Shown here: piece after piece, positions 1 to 6,105 of the stretch | Layout: every line of letters begins with the position of its first letter | Numbering within the stretch: position 1 is the stretch's first letter | DNA from: Thermoleophilaceae bacterium | Lineage (GTDB): Bacteria; Actinomycetota; Thermoleophilia; Solirubrobacterales; Thermoleophilaceae | Assembly: GCA_013812065.1 (NCBI GenBank) | Contig: JACCUC010000235.1 | Location: 1 to 15,847, forward strand | Length of the DNA: 15,847 nucleotides | Direction of reading: 5' to 3' | Notes under the pieces: model-generated | Databases searched by the model: none | What the model was told of the DNA's origin: nothing | What the model saw: the letters and a program-made list of their open reading frames with translations, nothing else | Made by a program: the position numbers and the translations under genes

Positions 1-23
1 CGCTGCGTGCGCGCGGAGCTCAT
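1..23 (-). CDS. Start of a further gene, cut by the window edge
   Basis: An ATG on the minus strand (21-23) overlaps the TGA stop of the SDR gene (20-22) in an ATGA arrangement, the usual sign of translational coupling. Only seven codons (MSSARTQ) are visible before the window ends, so no family can be assigned. In mycobacteria a GalE2-like SDR is followed by a PlsC-type acyltransferase, which makes that a possible guess from context only. Confidence 0.4.
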
Positions 24-1015
24 TGGCCGGGAAGCAGCTCTCCGACCGCGGAGGCGAGCCGGCCGCGGCCGCGGGCGCAGACCCAGTCCTCTACCGCCTC
101 CGGCGTCGAGAAGCGCGGGGTGAAGCCGACCTCCTCGGTCAGGCGGGTCGTGTCGACCGCCCGCCCGTAGCGCAGGAGCCGGCGCAGGTCGGGCGAGACG
201 GTCGCGAGGCCGAGGCGGCGGCCGGCGGCGGTCACGGTGTCGAAGAGCGGGGCCGGAACCGGCAGCGCGGGCCGGCCGGCACGGCGCAGGAGGCGGGTGA
301 GGCCGATCGTCCCCGGTCCGGCGACGTTGACGGCGCCGCGGACCGGCGTCCGCACCGCCGCGAGCGTGGCCGCCACCGCGTCGTACTCGTGCACGAGCTG
401 GAGCCGGGGGTCGAAGCCGAGCGGGACGGGAACGGCCGGAAGCGACAGGAACTGGGTGATCTGGGTGTCGAGCGAGGGTCCGATCGCCGGCTGATGGCGC
501 AGCATCGTGCAGACGACATCGCGGTTGCGGCGCGCAAACGCGCCGAACAGGCTCTCGATCTCGCCGACGTCGCGCTGGAAGCGGGTGCGCAGCGGGTAGA
601 GGCGCGAGAGCTCCTCGGTGAAGAACTGGGGGGCGTCCGGCTCGGCTCCGTAGATCCCGGCCGAGCCGCGGACGACGATCGCGGCCACGCTCGCCGAGCG
701 CTCGCACGCGGCCACGAGCTCGAGGGTCCCGATCACGTTGACCTCGTGGGCCGCCTGCGGCGACATGCCCGGGTTCGGCCGCCGGACGATCTTGTTGTGG
801 ATGACGGTGTCGACTCCGGCGCGGGGCAGGAGCTCCCCCAACCGCCCTCCGCGGATGTCGGCCTCGATGAACTCGACTCGGTCGAGGCGCGAGCGCGGCG
901 GGCGATCGTCGAGCCCGGCGACGTACTCGATCGAGGGATCGACGGCGAGGCGCCGGGCGATCTCGGTGCCGAGGTAGCTCGAGACCCCGGTCACGAGGAC
1001 GCGGCGGCCCGGCAT
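20..1015 (-). CDS. Atypical NAD(P)-binding extended SDR (epimerase/dehydratase-like)
   Basis: A 331-residue Rossmann-fold protein of the extended short-chain dehydrogenase class. The N-terminal nucleotide-binding motif TGVSSYLG is at 9-16, an acidic DI at 53-54 fits the adenine pocket, and SAGIYG at 118-123 fits the strand bearing the catalytic Ser. QLVHEYDAV (206-214) matches the late 'HxxD' region of the family. The usual YxxxK catalytic pair is not visible: the aligned stretch reads FQRDVGEIE (146-154), so Tyr appears as Phe and Lys as Val. That suggests a binding or regulatory role or altered chemistry rather than a standard sugar epimerase. It starts with ATG nine bases after the phasin-like gene stops, without a clear ribosome site, so it is probably translated by coupling. 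Substrate unknown; the fold call is firm and the activity is not. Confidence 0.85.
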   Translation of the reverse strand: MPGRRVLVTGVSSYLGTEIARRLAVDPSIEYVAGLDDRPPRSRLDRVEFIEADIRGGRLGELLPRAGVDTVIHNKIVRRPNPGMSPQAAHEVNVIGTLELVAACERSASVAAIVVRGSAGIYGAEPDAPQFFTEELSRLYPLRTRFQRDVGEIESLFGAFARRNRDVVCTMLRHQPAIGPSLDTQITQFLSLPAVPVPLGFDPRLQLVHEYDAVAATLAAVRTPVRGAVNVAGPGTIGLTRLLRRAGRPALPVPAPLFDTVTAAGRRLGLATVSPDLRRLLRYGRAVDTTRLTEEVGFTPRFSTPEAVEDWVCARGRGRLASAVGELLPGQ

Positions 1016-1024
1016 CGGATGCGA

Positions 1025-1408
1025 CTAGGAGGCGCGGCTCGCGCCGCCCGAGCCCTTGCCGGCGGAGCCCTTAGCGGCTCCGCGCGCGGCCTTGGGGCGG
1101 GTCGACTTGCCGCCACCGTCGCCGATCTGTCGCTCGATCGCCGCGAGCCGGCGCGAGATCCGCTTGAGCTCGGTCTGGAGCTCCTTCAGGTCCTCGCTCG
1201 TGGCGGGGCGGCGCTCCTCCAAGGCGCCGACGACCGCCGACCGCACCGCACCCGCCCGCGCCTCGGCGGTGCGGACGAGCTCGTCGACCGCCTCCTGCGC
1301 GCGCTCGCGGGTGAGCTGGGCGGAGCCGATCGTGGCCTGCACGGTCCGGTCGACGGCGTCGCGGACGGCGTCGGGCACGTAGTTGGGGTTGGGCCGGCGC
1401 TTCGCCAT
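1025..1408 (-). CDS. Phasin-like coiled-coil protein with basic tail
   Basis: 127 residues, predicted to be mainly helical. Residues about 10-62 form an amphipathic Ala/Arg/Glu helix; 68-95 contain the heptad-like segment SEDLKELQTELKRISRRLAA, typical of the oligomerisation coiled coil of phasins and PhaF/PhaI-type granule proteins. The last 28 residues are a Lys/Ala/Gly/Ser tail resembling the histone-H1-like tail of PhaF, which binds DNA. No enzyme motif is present. It lies first in a minus-strand operon with the SDR, and its ATG is 32 bases from the GTG chosen for the divergent phosphorylase. By family, a role on polyester or lipid granule surfaces or in linking granules to the nucleoid is possible, but no PHA synthase is in view, and short coiled coils are easily over-assigned. 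Confidence 0.7.
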   Translation of the reverse strand: MAKRRPNPNYVPDAVRDAVDRTVQATIGSAQLTRERAQEAVDELVRTAEARAGAVRSAVVGALEERRPATSEDLKELQTELKRISRRLAAIERQIGDGGGKSTRPKAARGAAKGSAGKGSGGASRAS

Positions 1409-1427
1409 CGCGCGTCCCAGTGTCCCA

Positions 1428-1433
1428 TATCGT
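1428..1433 (+). promoter_or_regulatory. -10 box of a leaderless promoter for the phosphorylase gene
   Basis: TATCGT fits the actinobacterial TAnnnT -10 consensus and ends seven bases before the GTG at 1441, which places the transcription start on the start codon. No ribosome binding site precedes either candidate GTG (1420 or 1441). This favours 1441 as the true start. No convincing -35 element is visible. Confidence 0.5.
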
Positions 1434-1440
1434 CTCGGCG

Positions 1441-2199
1441 GTGCCCGCGGCCCACCGACCGCTTCCGATCCACCTGAAGCCCGCGGCTCCGCTCGCCGAG
1501 CGGGTCCTGCTCCCGGGCGATCCCCACCGGGCGCTCCAGGTCGCCCAGCACCTGCTCGAGCAGCCGCGGATGCTCAACCACCACCGCGGCCTCTGGGGGT
1601 ACACGGGCGAGGCGCCGGACGGGTCGCCGCTCTCGGTCCAGTCGACCGGGATGGGAGGCCCGAGCGCCGCGATCGTCGTCGAGGAGCTGATCGGCCTGGG
1701 CGCCCGCACGCTCGTCCGGATCGGAACCTGCGGTGCTCTCGACCCCGCACTCGAGCTCGGCGACCTGATCGTGGCCGGCGAGGCGCTCTCGGCCGACGGG
1801 ACGAGCGCGGCGCTTGGAGCCGGCGAGCGGGTGCCGCCCGATCCGGGTCTCACCGCGGCGCTCGCCCGGGCTGCCGGCTGTGCGCCGGCGCCCGTCGCCT
1901 CGTGCGACCTCTTCTACGACGAGCGGCCCGGAGAGGCGGCCGGCTGGCGTGCGCGGGGGGCCATCGCCGTCGAGATGGAGGCCGCGGCCCTGTTCCGTCT
2001 GGCCGGGCTGCGGGGAGTGCTAGCCGGCTGCCTGCTCGCGGTGTCCGACCGGCTCGACGGCGACGGTCGGGAGGGACCGATGCGCTCGCGCGAGCGGATC
2101 GGTCGTGAGGATCTGGAGGCCGCCGGACTCAGGCTGGGCGACGTGGCCTACGCGGCCCTGTCCTCACCGGACGGCGCTACGACGAGCGCCGTGCGCTAG
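1441..2199 (+). CDS. Purine nucleoside phosphorylase, PNP/UDP family (DeoD-like)
   Basis: About 252 residues from the GTG at 1441; an upstream GTG at 1420 would add seven. The family signatures are in order: VLLPGDPHRA (22-31, phosphate-binding Arg), STGMGGPSAAI (68-78), RIGTCGAL (93-100, phosphate site), VEMEAAAL (177-184, ribose and base contacts) and SD (202-203, the position of the catalytic Asp in DeoD-type enzymes). The length matches trimeric/hexameric PNPs of this superfamily. It should split purine nucleosides with phosphate into base and pentose 1-phosphate in the cytoplasm (salvage). The Asp after Ser argues for purine over uridine preference, but uridine phosphorylase or MTA-type specificity cannot be excluded. 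It stands alone on the plus strand, divergent from the phasin-like gene, and its last 23 bases overlap the end of the convergent gene. Confidence 0.87.
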   Translation: MPAAHRPLPIHLKPAAPLAERVLLPGDPHRALQVAQHLLEQPRMLNHHRGLWGYTGEAPDGSPLSVQSTGMGGPSAAIVVEELIGLGARTLVRIGTCGALDPALELGDLIVAGEALSADGTSAALGAGERVPPDPGLTAALARAAGCAPAPVASCDLFYDERPGEAAGWRARGAIAVEMEAAALFRLAGLRGVLAGCLLAVSDRLDGDGREGPMRSRERIGREDLEAAGLRLGDVAYAALSSPDGATTSAVR

Positions 2200-2689
2200 A
2201 CGAGCCGCCGCCGCGCTTGGTCCCGGAGCCGGTCGGGCGCCCGACCGACAACCGCTCCTGGCTCTGGGGCGGAAGCTGGTTCCCAGGGGCGACAGCCTCG
2301 CGCAGGGCGGCCAGGTCGCGCGCCACCTCGTCGAGTCGCCCGTCGAGGTGAGCGGTAGAGCCGTCCTCGGCCTCGGAGGGGGCGGAGGCCAGGGCCTCGA
2401 GCCGCGCCTCCACGCGGTCGAGCGAGTCCTCGATCCCCTCCAGTCGCTGGGAGACCGACCGTAGCCGGCGCGTGAGCCGCTCCACGTCGGCCGCGGAGGG
2501 GATCCCGAGCGCGCCCATCGCCGTCTCCTGGGCCTGGACCGCCTTCTCGCGGGCCCCGAGCGCCCGTGAGAGCGCTCCGGCGACCAGCGGATTCCCCACG
2601 AGCTCCTCCGCGACGCGACCGAGAGCCTCCTCGCTCTGCCGGGAGAGACGATCGACCATTCCACGCTCCGAGGACGCCTCAGAACCCAT
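2177..2689 (-). CDS. Second phasin-like coiled-coil protein
   Basis: 170 residues. The segment from about 55 to 100 (ALGIPSAADVERLTRRL followed by RLEGIEDSLDRVEARLEAL) is the 'P-[ST]-x-x-D-[VL]-x-x-L' lead into a coiled coil seen in phasins, closely similar in style to PATSEDLKELQTELKRISRRL in the protein at 1025-1408. A second helical stretch spans about 112-132, and the last 35 residues are Gly/Ser/Arg-rich. The N-terminal part includes EELVGNPLVAGALSRAL, a helical segment common in phasin-like proteins of this kind. No catalytic motif is seen. The ATG at 2689 is preceded by a -10 box at leaderless distance; an in-frame ATG ten codons later is possible. The stop lies inside the end of the convergent phosphorylase gene. 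Function is inferred from the coiled-coil resemblance only. Confidence 0.72.
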   Translation of the reverse strand: MGSEASSERGMVDRLSRQSEEALGRVAEELVGNPLVAGALSRALGAREKAVQAQETAMGALGIPSAADVERLTRRLRSVSQRLEGIEDSLDRVEARLEALASAPSEAEDGSTAHLDGRLDEVARDLAALREAVAPGNQLPPQSQERLSVGRPTGSGTKRGGGSSSARRSS

Positions 2690-2695
2690 GGGCGC

Positions 2696-2701
2696 AGCCT
2701 A
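2696..2701 (-). promoter_or_regulatory. -10 box, leaderless promoter of the second phasin-like gene
   Basis: TAGGCT on the minus strand fits TAnnnT and ends six bases before the ATG at 2687-2689. No Shine-Dalgarno sequence precedes the ATG. The spacing implies transcription starting at or next to the start codon. Confidence 0.5.
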
Positions 2702-2855
2702 TCCCAAGCCACGATGCGCTGGGTGGCGGCTCGTGGGGGTCGCACGGTGTTTTGACCTCTACTTGAGGGTTAGATTTGCTCTTGTCCTGAAAGGTACCGC
2801 AGGGAATCGCACTCTTCCTCCGCGACAGGGCCCGGGTCAACGCGAGAAGACGGCC

Positions 2856-2877
2856 TTCATGGCGCGCGCGCCATGAA
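2856..2877. repeat. Perfect 22-bp palindrome, possible operator
   Basis: The arm TTCATGGCGCG is followed directly by its exact reverse complement CGCGCCATGAA, with no spacer. The symmetry ends there (C at 2855, A at 2878). It lies about 170 bases before the -35 box of the wall-hydrolase promoter and about 165 bases upstream of the divergent phasin-like gene. Zero spacer makes a hairpin terminator unlikely and a dimeric-repressor site more likely. No regulator can be named. Confidence 0.45.
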
Positions 2878-3064
2878 AATCGTCGGCCAGGAGACCCGCG
2901 CGCTACTCGACGCCAGGACCCTCGAGGCGGCCGTCACGCAATCACTGAAGAAACCGGCCGCGCCTGCCGATAGCAGGGGAGAAGTCTCTCGTGTCGTCCC
3001 TTATGGTGAACGAACTCTTTCGCCCGAGCCCGCCCGTGTTGCAGATCTCTCTCCCACCGAGTAG
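2873..3064 (+). CDS. Doubtful 63-residue open frame
   Basis: An ATG-started frame of 63 codons whose stop (TAG, 3062-3064) coincides with the -10 box of the next gene's promoter. There is no Shine-Dalgarno sequence and the ATG is part of the perfect palindrome. The product has some Lys/Arg/Glu and no membrane segment, signal or recognisable motif. It is as likely to be chance as a gene; listed because nothing else fills this stretch. Confidence 0.15.
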   Translation: MKIVGQETRALLDARTLEAAVTQSLKKPAAPADSRGEVSRVVPYGERTLSPEPARVADLSPTE

Positions 3065-3067
3065 CGT
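3039..3067 (+). promoter_or_regulatory. Sigma-70-type promoter of the wall-hydrolase gene
   Basis: TTGCAG (3039-3044) and TAGCGT (3062-3067) are separated by exactly 17 bases and fit the -35 and TAnnnT -10 consensus. Transcription would start near 3074, leaving a leader of roughly 70 bases before the ATG at 3143, which has a purine-rich ribosome site (GAGGGAG, 3132-3138). Confidence 0.5.
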
Positions 3068-3142
3068 GATGCCTGTGCCTGGGGCGTCTGCTAGCTTGCG
3101 GCGGACTTTAAGAGGTCCGGATCCGGGCGTCGAGGGAGCGGG

Positions 3143-5653
3143 ATGAGAAGGCGATCGATCTACGGGGCAATCGCAGGAGCGCTGCTGGCAGCGCTGGTGT
3201 TCGTCATCGGCACGGCTGCCTACGGTGGCGCCGGCGGCGCAGAGGGCTGTGCCGCGACGAAGGCCGGGTGCGTTGGGTCCTCCGCCGCCTCGCCCCCTCC
3301 CCCCACAGGCGGAGGCGCCGCTGCCCCCGCCACCTCTCCCGCCATGAAGACCCCGAAGCCCCCGAAGCCCCCGAAGCCGTTCCCCGGCTCGCCCGGCGAC
3401 AAGCCCCCCGATAGCCCCGACGGCGGGCCAGGCGGCAAGCCCGACGACGGCAGGCCAGGCCGCAGACCACGTGGCAAGCCACGCGGCAAGCCACGCGGCA
3501 AGCCACGCGGCAAGCCCAGGTCGACCAGACCCCGCAGGCCCCGTAAGCCTCGATCTTCGGGTCAGGGTCGGCGCATCCGCCGCGCACCATTCCGCCCGCG
3601 CGCGCCGCGCACCCGCTCCCCGGGAGGGTCTCCCACTCCTTCGGCCCCCGGTTTCTTCGACAGCGGCCCTGGCGCCGGCGACGACCCGCTGAAGGGAGTC
3701 CCGAACTTCACCATTCGTCAGTTCAAGATCCCGCTCTTCCTGATGCCGATCTACCAGGCGGCGGGCACGGAGTACGGCGTCCAATGGGAGTACCTCGCGG
3801 CGATCAACGAGATCGAGACCAACTACGGCCGCAACCTCAACGTCTCCACGGCCGGGGCGCAGGGATGGATGCAGTTCATGCCCGCGACCTGGAAGCAGTA
3901 CGGCGTCGACGCCAACAAGGACGGGCGCAAGGATCCCTACAACCCCGTCGACGCGATCTTCGCCGCCGCCCGCTACCTCAAGGCGGCAGGTGCGCCGAAG
4001 AACATGCGCAAGGCGATCTTCGCCTACAACCACGCGGGCTGGTACGTGGACTCGGTCGTCCTGCGGACACGGCTCATCGCCGGGATGTCGCCTAACCTCG
4101 TCGGCTCGCTCACCGGGCTCGCCGAGGCCCGCTTCCCCGTGCGCGGGCGCGTCAAGTACGCCGACGATATCTCCGCCCGCCAGGCTCGCAAGCGCGTCAA
4201 ACCGGGTCAGAACGCGGCCAACACCGTCGCGGGCGACCCCAACCGCAAGAACATCGAGCTATTCGCCAAGAAGGGCTCACCGGTGATCGCGGTCAACGAC
4301 GGCGTGGTCATGAAGATCGGCCGGTCCAAGCGGCTGGGGCGCTACATCGTCCTGAAGGACAACTTCGGTAATCGCTTCACCTACGCGAACCTCGGGTCGA
4401 TCTCGGAGCAGTACCCCGTCCCCAAGGAGGACGTCCGCAAGCAGGCGGAGCGTGAGGCTCGCCGGTCGGTGGCGGCGCTCACCGTGGACGATCCGCGCCC
4501 GGACAAGGCTGCGAGCGCGGGACGCCAGGACGGAGGCGGTCGAGGCTCGGCCGGTGGCGGTGGACTCGCGTCCGCGTTAGGAGGGGCAAAGCCCTCGCCC
4601 GGCGGCGAGCAGCCCTCCGGCGGCTCGCGGTATCAGGCGCCGGTCGTCAAGGAGCGCCTGTTCGCCCATCCGAACCGCCGCAACGCCCTGGCGGCCGGCG
4701 GGGCCGAGCAGCTCGCCGCCTACGGCGCCGACCCGCTCGCGCCTGGGACGCCCGCGACGCCGGGGTCGCTCGAGGGATACTTCCTGAACACGCGCGGCTT
4801 CGATTCCAAGGACTTCCGCCTCGCTCCGCTGCGCAAGGGCGCTCGCATCATGGGCGACACCATCGTCGGCCGCGTCGGCGACGACGAGGGCGGCAAGGAT
4901 CCCCGTCTCTCCTTTGCGATCCGGCCGGCCGGCGAGGGCGCGCCGGAGATCGATCCCAAGCCGCTGCTCGACGGCTGGAAGCTGCTCGAGGCCACGGCGA
5001 TCTATCGCGCCTCGGGTAAGAACGTCCTCCAGGGCGGCGCCTCGGTGGGCCAGATCCTCCTGATGCCCAAGAACCTGCTCCAGAAGCGCGTCCTCGGCGA
5101 CGACCGGATCGAGATCTACTCCTGCGGTCGCAAGGACGTCGCGCGCGGTCAGGTCAGCCGCCAGGTCCTCGCGTCCATGGCCTACCTCGCCGAGGTCGGG
5201 CTCAAGCCAACGGTCAGCTCGCTGCGGTGCGGTCACTCCTACTACACGACCTCCGGCAACGTCTCCGCGCACTCCTCCGGCGACGCCCTCGATATCTCTC
5301 GCTGGAACGGCCAGCCGGTGCTCGGCAACCAGCAGAAGGGCGGGCCGACCTATCAGGCGATCAAGCGGATGATGCTGCTCCAGGGGACGATGAAGCCGCA
5401 ACAGCTCATCTCGCTCTTCGACATCGGGGGACCCACCCTCAAGATGGCCGACCACGCCGATCACCTCCACATCGGCTTCCGGCGCGCGGGAGGCCGCGGC
5501 AAGCCCGGAGTGGGCTCGCCGGTGCTCAAGCGCGACGACTGGTACAAGCTCGTCAAGCGGCTCGGCGACATCGACAACCCCGCCGTGTCGCGCCGCCCGT
5601 CGAAGTCCTCGCTGCCGGCACGCCGAGGCGGCGGCCGCTCCCACGGCGAGTAG
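3143..5653 (+). CDS. Secreted lytic transglycosylase / degenerate M23 / M15-like peptidase
   Basis: 836 residues. Residues 1-30 are an Arg-headed hydrophobic signal or anchor. Residues 50-170 are a Pro/Lys/Arg linker with KPP and RGKP repeats. An SLT/MltB-like transglycosylase domain spans about 190-312: EIETNYGR has the candidate catalytic Glu at 225, GWMQFMPATW is at 241-250, and FAYNHAGWYV at 293-302. An M23-like fold begins at FPVRGRVKY (331), runs to YANLGSI (414-420), is broken by a disordered insert of about 135 residues, and resumes at LRKGARIMGD (563) through PRLSFAI (587-593) to DGWKLL. Its zinc ligands are replaced: Arg368 and Glu372 stand for H and D, Asn416 for His, and Arg588/Ser590 for HxH. 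The C-terminal domain (about 655-780) looks like an M15-type peptidase with SAHSSGDALDI (His710, Asp717) and DHLHI (His774, His776). By family, it should cut glycan strands and peptide cross-links in the wall. Two Cys (661, 696) could pair. Confidence 0.88.
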   Translation: MRRRSIYGAIAGALLAALVFVIGTAAYGGAGGAEGCAATKAGCVGSSAASPPPPTGGGAAAPATSPAMKTPKPPKPPKPFPGSPGDKPPDSPDGGPGGKPDDGRPGRRPRGKPRGKPRGKPRGKPRSTRPRRPRKPRSSGQGRRIRRAPFRPRAPRTRSPGGSPTPSAPGFFDSGPGAGDDPLKGVPNFTIRQFKIPLFLMPIYQAAGTEYGVQWEYLAAINEIETNYGRNLNVSTAGAQGWMQFMPATWKQYGVDANKDGRKDPYNPVDAIFAAARYLKAAGAPKNMRKAIFAYNHAGWYVDSVVLRTRLIAGMSPNLVGSLTGLAEARFPVRGRVKYADDISARQARKRVKPGQNAANTVAGDPNRKNIELFAKKGSPVIAVNDGVVMKIGRSKRLGRYIVLKDNFGNRFTYANLGSISEQYPVPKEDVRKQAEREARRSVAALTVDDPRPDKAASAGRQDGGGRGSAGGGGLASALGGAKPSPGGEQPSGGSRYQAPVVKERLFAHPNRRNALAAGGAEQLAAYGADPLAPGTPATPGSLEGYFLNTRGFDSKDFRLAPLRKGARIMGDTIVGRVGDDEGGKDPRLSFAIRPAGEGAPEIDPKPLLDGWKLLEATAIYRASGKNVLQGGASVGQILLMPKNLLQKRVLGDDRIEIYSCGRKDVARGQVSRQVLASMAYLAEVGLKPTVSSLRCGHSYYTTSGNVSAHSSGDALDISRWNGQPVLGNQQKGGPTYQAIKRMMLLQGTMKPQQLISLFDIGGPTLKMADHADHLHIGFRRAGGRGKPGVGSPVLKRDDWYKLVKRLGDIDNPAVSRRPSKSSLPARRGGGRSHGE
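3353..3379 (+). repeat. Three 9-bp tandem repeats (KPP linker)
   Basis: Units of CCGAAGCCC occur at 3353-3361 and 3362-3370, with a last unit ending in G at 3371-3379. They keep the reading frame and encode the KPPKPPKP stretch of the wall-hydrolase linker. Confidence 0.75.
3467..3514 (+). repeat. Four 12-bp tandem repeats (RGKP linker)
   Basis: Four head-to-tail 12-bp units; the first is CCACGTGGCAAG and the other three are CCACGCGGCAAG. They encode RGKPRGKPRGKP in frame within the linker of the wall hydrolase. The three identical units could allow copy-number change by slippage without breaking the frame. The basic repeats may bind anionic wall polymers. Confidence 0.85.
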
Positions 5654-5732
5654 AGGCGCGCCGTAGCGCTGGGGGACCGCGTCGAGCGGCCCGTTCGCGC
5701 AGCTCCCACTCACCCTCGTTCTTTCGTCCACC

Positions 5733-5776
5733 GTTCACCTTCCGTTCACGCTGCACTTACCTCGGGGCTCTAGTGT
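5733..5776 (+). promoter_or_regulatory. PHO-box-like direct repeats with -10 box
   Basis: GTTCACC (5733-5739), GTTCACG (5744-5750) and ACTTACC (5755-5761) are spaced exactly 11 bases apart. Streptomyces PhoP binds 11-base direct repeat units of the form GTTCACC-N4, so the first two units match closely and the third is degenerate. TAGTGT (5771-5776), a TAnnnT -10 box, follows nine bases after the last unit, as expected for an activator that replaces the -35 contact. Transcription would run rightward from about 5783 toward the small Arg-rich gene. Confidence 0.6.
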
Positions 5777-5871
5777 CCTTCGCGTACCTGGACACACGGC
5801 GAGACCGGCCGGCGAGAACCATGGGCCCTGAGGCCCTAGATCGCTCGGCCGCGGAGGGAGAGATCAGGGAA

Positions 5872-6057
5872 ATGAAGCCTCAAACCGTCACGCGCATGCC
5901 GGGCCGCCGCGAGCGTCGCCGCGCCGTCACTCAGACCATCGCCGCACGCCGGCGCCTCGAGACCGAGCCGCGTCCGCGCGGGCGCGTGTGGATCAACGGT
6001 CGCGAGGTGGACGGGACGAAGCCGGGCCTCGACCACCTCGGCCGCTCCCACGACTGA
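5872..6057 (+). CDS. Small Arg-rich protein of unknown function
   Basis: 61 residues from the ATG at 5872; 14 are Arg. The first 30 residues are strongly basic (GRRERRRAV, AARRRLE) and probably helical. The second half carries RGRVWINGREVDGT and ends in GLDHLGRSHD, looking more like a short beta hairpin. There is no signal, membrane segment or Cys pair. A purine-rich stretch (GGAGGGAG, 5853-5860, then AGGGA at 5866-5870) precedes this ATG, which favours it over an in-frame ATG at 5821 that would add 17 residues. It is preceded by the PHO-box-like promoter, suggesting induction under phosphate starvation. I do not recognise the family; nucleic-acid binding is a guess from charge alone. Confidence 0.6.
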   Translation: MKPQTVTRMPGRRERRRAVTQTIAARRRLETEPRPRGRVWINGREVDGTKPGLDHLGRSHD

Positions 6058-6061
6058 CGAC

Positions 6062-6082
6062 GGGCCGCGCGGCGCGCGGGCC
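6062..6082. terminator. GC hairpin between convergent genes
   Basis: GGGCCGCGC and GCGCGGGCC form a nine-base stem with one mismatch around a three-base loop, located between the small Arg-rich gene and the sirtuin gene. No T-run follows on either strand, so intrinsic termination is uncertain. Position between convergent stops is the main support. Confidence 0.35.
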
Positions 6083-6105
6083 TCGCCGAACCGAGCCCGG
6101 GACGC

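Larger units (their letters stand above)
2702..3142. other. Long intergenic stretch without a supported gene
   Basis: About 440 bases between the second phasin-like gene and the wall-hydrolase gene. The first part (2740-2800) is visibly poorer in GC than its surroundings. It holds a perfect 22-bp palindrome (2856-2877) and the promoter at 3039-3067. An open frame of 63 codons (2873-3064) begins inside the palindrome with no ribosome site; its product (MKIVGQETRALL...) resembles nothing I know. I looked for the c-di-AMP (ydaO) riboswitch that often precedes actinobacterial wall hydrolases and did not find its conserved segments. Confidence 0.5.

Noticed and set aside
23..1477. A 484-codon open frame on the plus strand
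   Set aside because: It is antisense to the SDR and phasin-like genes. The product is low-complexity Arg/Ala/Gly/Asp with no motif, typical of shadow frames at this GC content.
2740..3142. c-di-AMP (ydaO) riboswitch before the wall-hydrolase gene
   Set aside because: Expected by analogy with other actinobacterial hydrolases, but I could not find the conserved GGGUGAAUC and GUCAGCUAACC-like segments.
3467..3514. CRISPR-like short repeats
   Set aside because: Units are 12 bases with no spacers, in frame inside a coding linker.
2942..4033. A 363-codon minus-strand frame with repeats of AAW-type residues
   Set aside because: The apparent repeats are the reverse reading of the RGKP tandem repeat; it overlaps the signal and transglycosylase region of a real gene.
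4577..5731. A 384-codon open frame on the minus strand
   Set aside because: Antisense to the wall-hydrolase gene, whose domains are recognisable on the plus strand; the translated shadow has no family features.
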